From: an uncultured Clostridia bacterium
GTDB lineage: Bacteria > Bacillota > Clostridia > Christensenellales > CAG-917
Direction of reading: 5' to 3'
Assembly: GCA_947174215.1 (NCBI GenBank)
Contig: CAMWIB010000085.1
Span: forward strand, 1-5,514
Length of the DNA: 5,514 nt
The notes beneath the pieces were generated by a model. That model did not search any database and was not told the origin of the DNA. It was given only the letters and a program-made list of their open reading frames with translations. Below, one piece after another: positions 4,415 to 5,514 of the stretch. The translations under genes were made by a program, and so were the position numbers. Position 1 is the stretch's first letter; the number at the start of each line of letters is the position of its first letter.

Positions 4415-5514
4415 ATGAAAAAGCAAATTATCGCAGTGGTGACTCTTCTATTGATTATATGCTGTGCGATTGGGTTTGCCGCGTGCGACAAAAACGATAA
4501 TGGTGACGTAGACATAACTGGTATTACGCTTGACAGGGATGACGTCACGCTTGCAGTCGGCGAGGATATAACGCTTGTAGTTACGGTTACGCCAAGCAAC
4601 GCAACGAATTATGCAATGGATTGGTGGTCGTCAAATACGAGCGTAGCGACAGTTGACAGCGGAAGCGTTGTTGCGGTAGCGGAAGGTACGGCAACGATAA
4701 CCGTGACGACCTACAACGGCTTTGAGGCGTCGTGTACCGTTACCGTTTTGCCGGAGGAGGAAGAGCCTCCTAGGCAGTATGATGTTACTCTTAGAGCAAG
4801 AGGCGGAGAGTTTGAAAACGGTAATAAAAAGCTTCTCATAAAGGTTGATGAGTTTTCAAAGCTTCCGACCGTAACCGTTACGAGAGAGGGCAATTACGTT
4901 TTCAAGGGCTGGTTCAGAGATGAGTATTGCACAAGACCTTGGGATATTGACGAGGACGAAGTGAATGACGATATTACGCTGTATGCGGGTTGGACGTATC
5001 TCAACCCTTATCAGTCAGTTATCGACGCGCTTGAAGATAAGGTGAAAGCCGAGCGTAATGATAACAGCTTGCAGGTTGAAATTCTGCTTGTATTCGTACA
5101 GGGCGGCAAGCTTTGCTTTGTGGAAAAGGATAAGACGGGAGTATTCTCGTATGCAACCGACCTGAGCGACTTTGACAAGGTTGCAGGCAACGCCGCGCTT
5201 ATTGCAAAAATTCCGAACAGCAAGCTTACGCTTATCAAGAATTATAACGACACCTATACGTCTGAAAACAACGCCGGAATTGCAGATGCTATGGCAAAAA
5301 GATATAAGGCTACGGAGTTGGGCTTTGAATCGGTAATTTTCAGTTGCGTTTCAGAATGGGAAGATGATGGCAAGGCTCACTATTTGAATAATGGACCTTG
5401 GTATAGCTGTAAAGTGCGCGCTATTGTAGTGAATAAAAACGGTAAGGTGTTCGATTATAGCTTCAATGCTGTCGCGGGAATTCCTAATTTTAACTTGGTT
5501 ACCGGCGGTAACAC
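4415..5514 (+). CDS. Big2/InlB-repeat surface lipoprotein (3' end outside window)
   Basis: The frame is open from the ATG at 4415 to the window end: 366 complete codons with no stop. Residues 1-23 form a lipoprotein signal (MKKQ, hydrophobic core, G-F-A-A before Cys24), predicting an anchored extracytoplasmic protein. After a short Asp/Asn-rich linker, residues 34-111 are a bacterial Ig-like Big2 domain: ITGITLDRDDVTLAVGE, a tryptophan pair at 70-71, SVATVDSGSVVAVAEGTATITV (76-97 in two strands) and a final CTVTV. An acidic PEEEEPP hinge (113-119) leads to an InlB B-repeat (Listeria-Bacteroides repeat, about 123-193), with the typical G-G-x-F start, Y-x-FKGWF and a closing ITLYAGW. Residues from about 197 onward form an alpha/beta module I do not recognise. 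Such proteins often act in adhesion or carbohydrate and envelope contacts, but no ligand can be read here. The start is supported by GGAG at 4400-4403, 11 bases upstream, and by the signal peptide. Confidence 0.88.
   Translation, partial: MKKQIIAVVTLLLIICCAIGFAACDKNDNGDVDITGITLDRDDVTLAVGEDITLVVTVTPSNATNYAMDWWSSNTSVATVDSGSVVAVAEGTATITVTTYNGFEASCTVTVLPEEEEPPRQYDVTLRARGGEFENGNKKLLIKVDEFSKLPTVTVTREGNYVFKGWFRDEYCTRPWDIDEDEVNDDITLYAGWTYLNPYQSVIDALEDKVKAERNDNSLQVEILLVFVQGGKLCFVEKDKTGVFSYATDLSDFDKVAGNAALIAKIPNSKLTLIKNYNDTYTSENNAGIADAMAKRYKATELGFESVIFSCVSEWEDDGKAHYLNNGPWYSCKVRAIVVNKNGKVFDYSFNAVAGIPNFNLVTGGN

Noticed and set aside
4398..4418. Six-codon leader ORF (ATG at 4398, stop overlapping the 4415 start)
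   Set aside because: It has no ribosome binding site of its own, and its ATG overlaps the GGAG that serves the real start; probably chance.
4372..4599. 75-codon minus-strand frame opposite the Big2 lipoprotein start
   Set aside because: It is antisense to the signal peptide and Big2 coding sequence, and its Ser/Thr/Val-rich composition mirrors the sense strand.

Overview
The window looks like chromosomal DNA of a low-to-moderate GC Gram-positive bacterium, most likely an uncultured Clostridia-type gut Firmicute. This rests on a Firmicute-style nicotinate phosphoribosyltransferase, a DivIVA-type coiled-coil protein, two lipoproteins with MKK-type signals and a lipobox Cys at residue 24, Big2 and InlB-type surface repeats, Shine-Dalgarno sites and intrinsic terminators. 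The assignment is by reading, not by a database search.

Layout, left to right. Positions 1-401 hold the 3' end of a membrane-protein gene that reads as the C-terminus of prolipoprotein diacylglyceryl transferase (Lgt), with an unusual ~80-residue basic tail. After 27 bp comes pncB (429-1874), whose product makes nicotinate mononucleotide for NAD salvage; a hairpin-plus-U terminator closes this pair (1906-1940). A separate unit with a palindrome in its leader encodes a 236-residue DivIVA-like protein (2033-2743). The next ~420 bp are non-coding and repeat-rich: two 51-bp near-copies with small hairpins, an ~82-bp MITE/REP-like palindrome, and a symmetrical bidirectional terminator. That terminator separates the DivIVA-like gene from a convergent minus-strand lipoprotein gene (3164-4069). 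A 345-bp divergent AT-rich region (4070-4414) carries a promoter for each flanking lipoprotein gene and a degenerate ~30-33 bp tandem repeat. The last gene (4415 to the window end, open at 3') is a lipoprotein with one Big2 domain, one InlB B-repeat and an unrecognised C-terminal module.

Functional links. Lgt would attach the diacylglyceryl anchor to lipoproteins such as the two encoded here, but that is general housekeeping and not evidence of a dedicated system. I see no defence system, mobile-element enzyme, CRISPR array, RNA gene or biosynthetic cluster. The most unusual items are the promoter-proximal minisatellite, a minus-strand promoter that predicts a nearly leaderless lipoprotein mRNA, the Lgt tail, and the repeat-rich convergent spacer.
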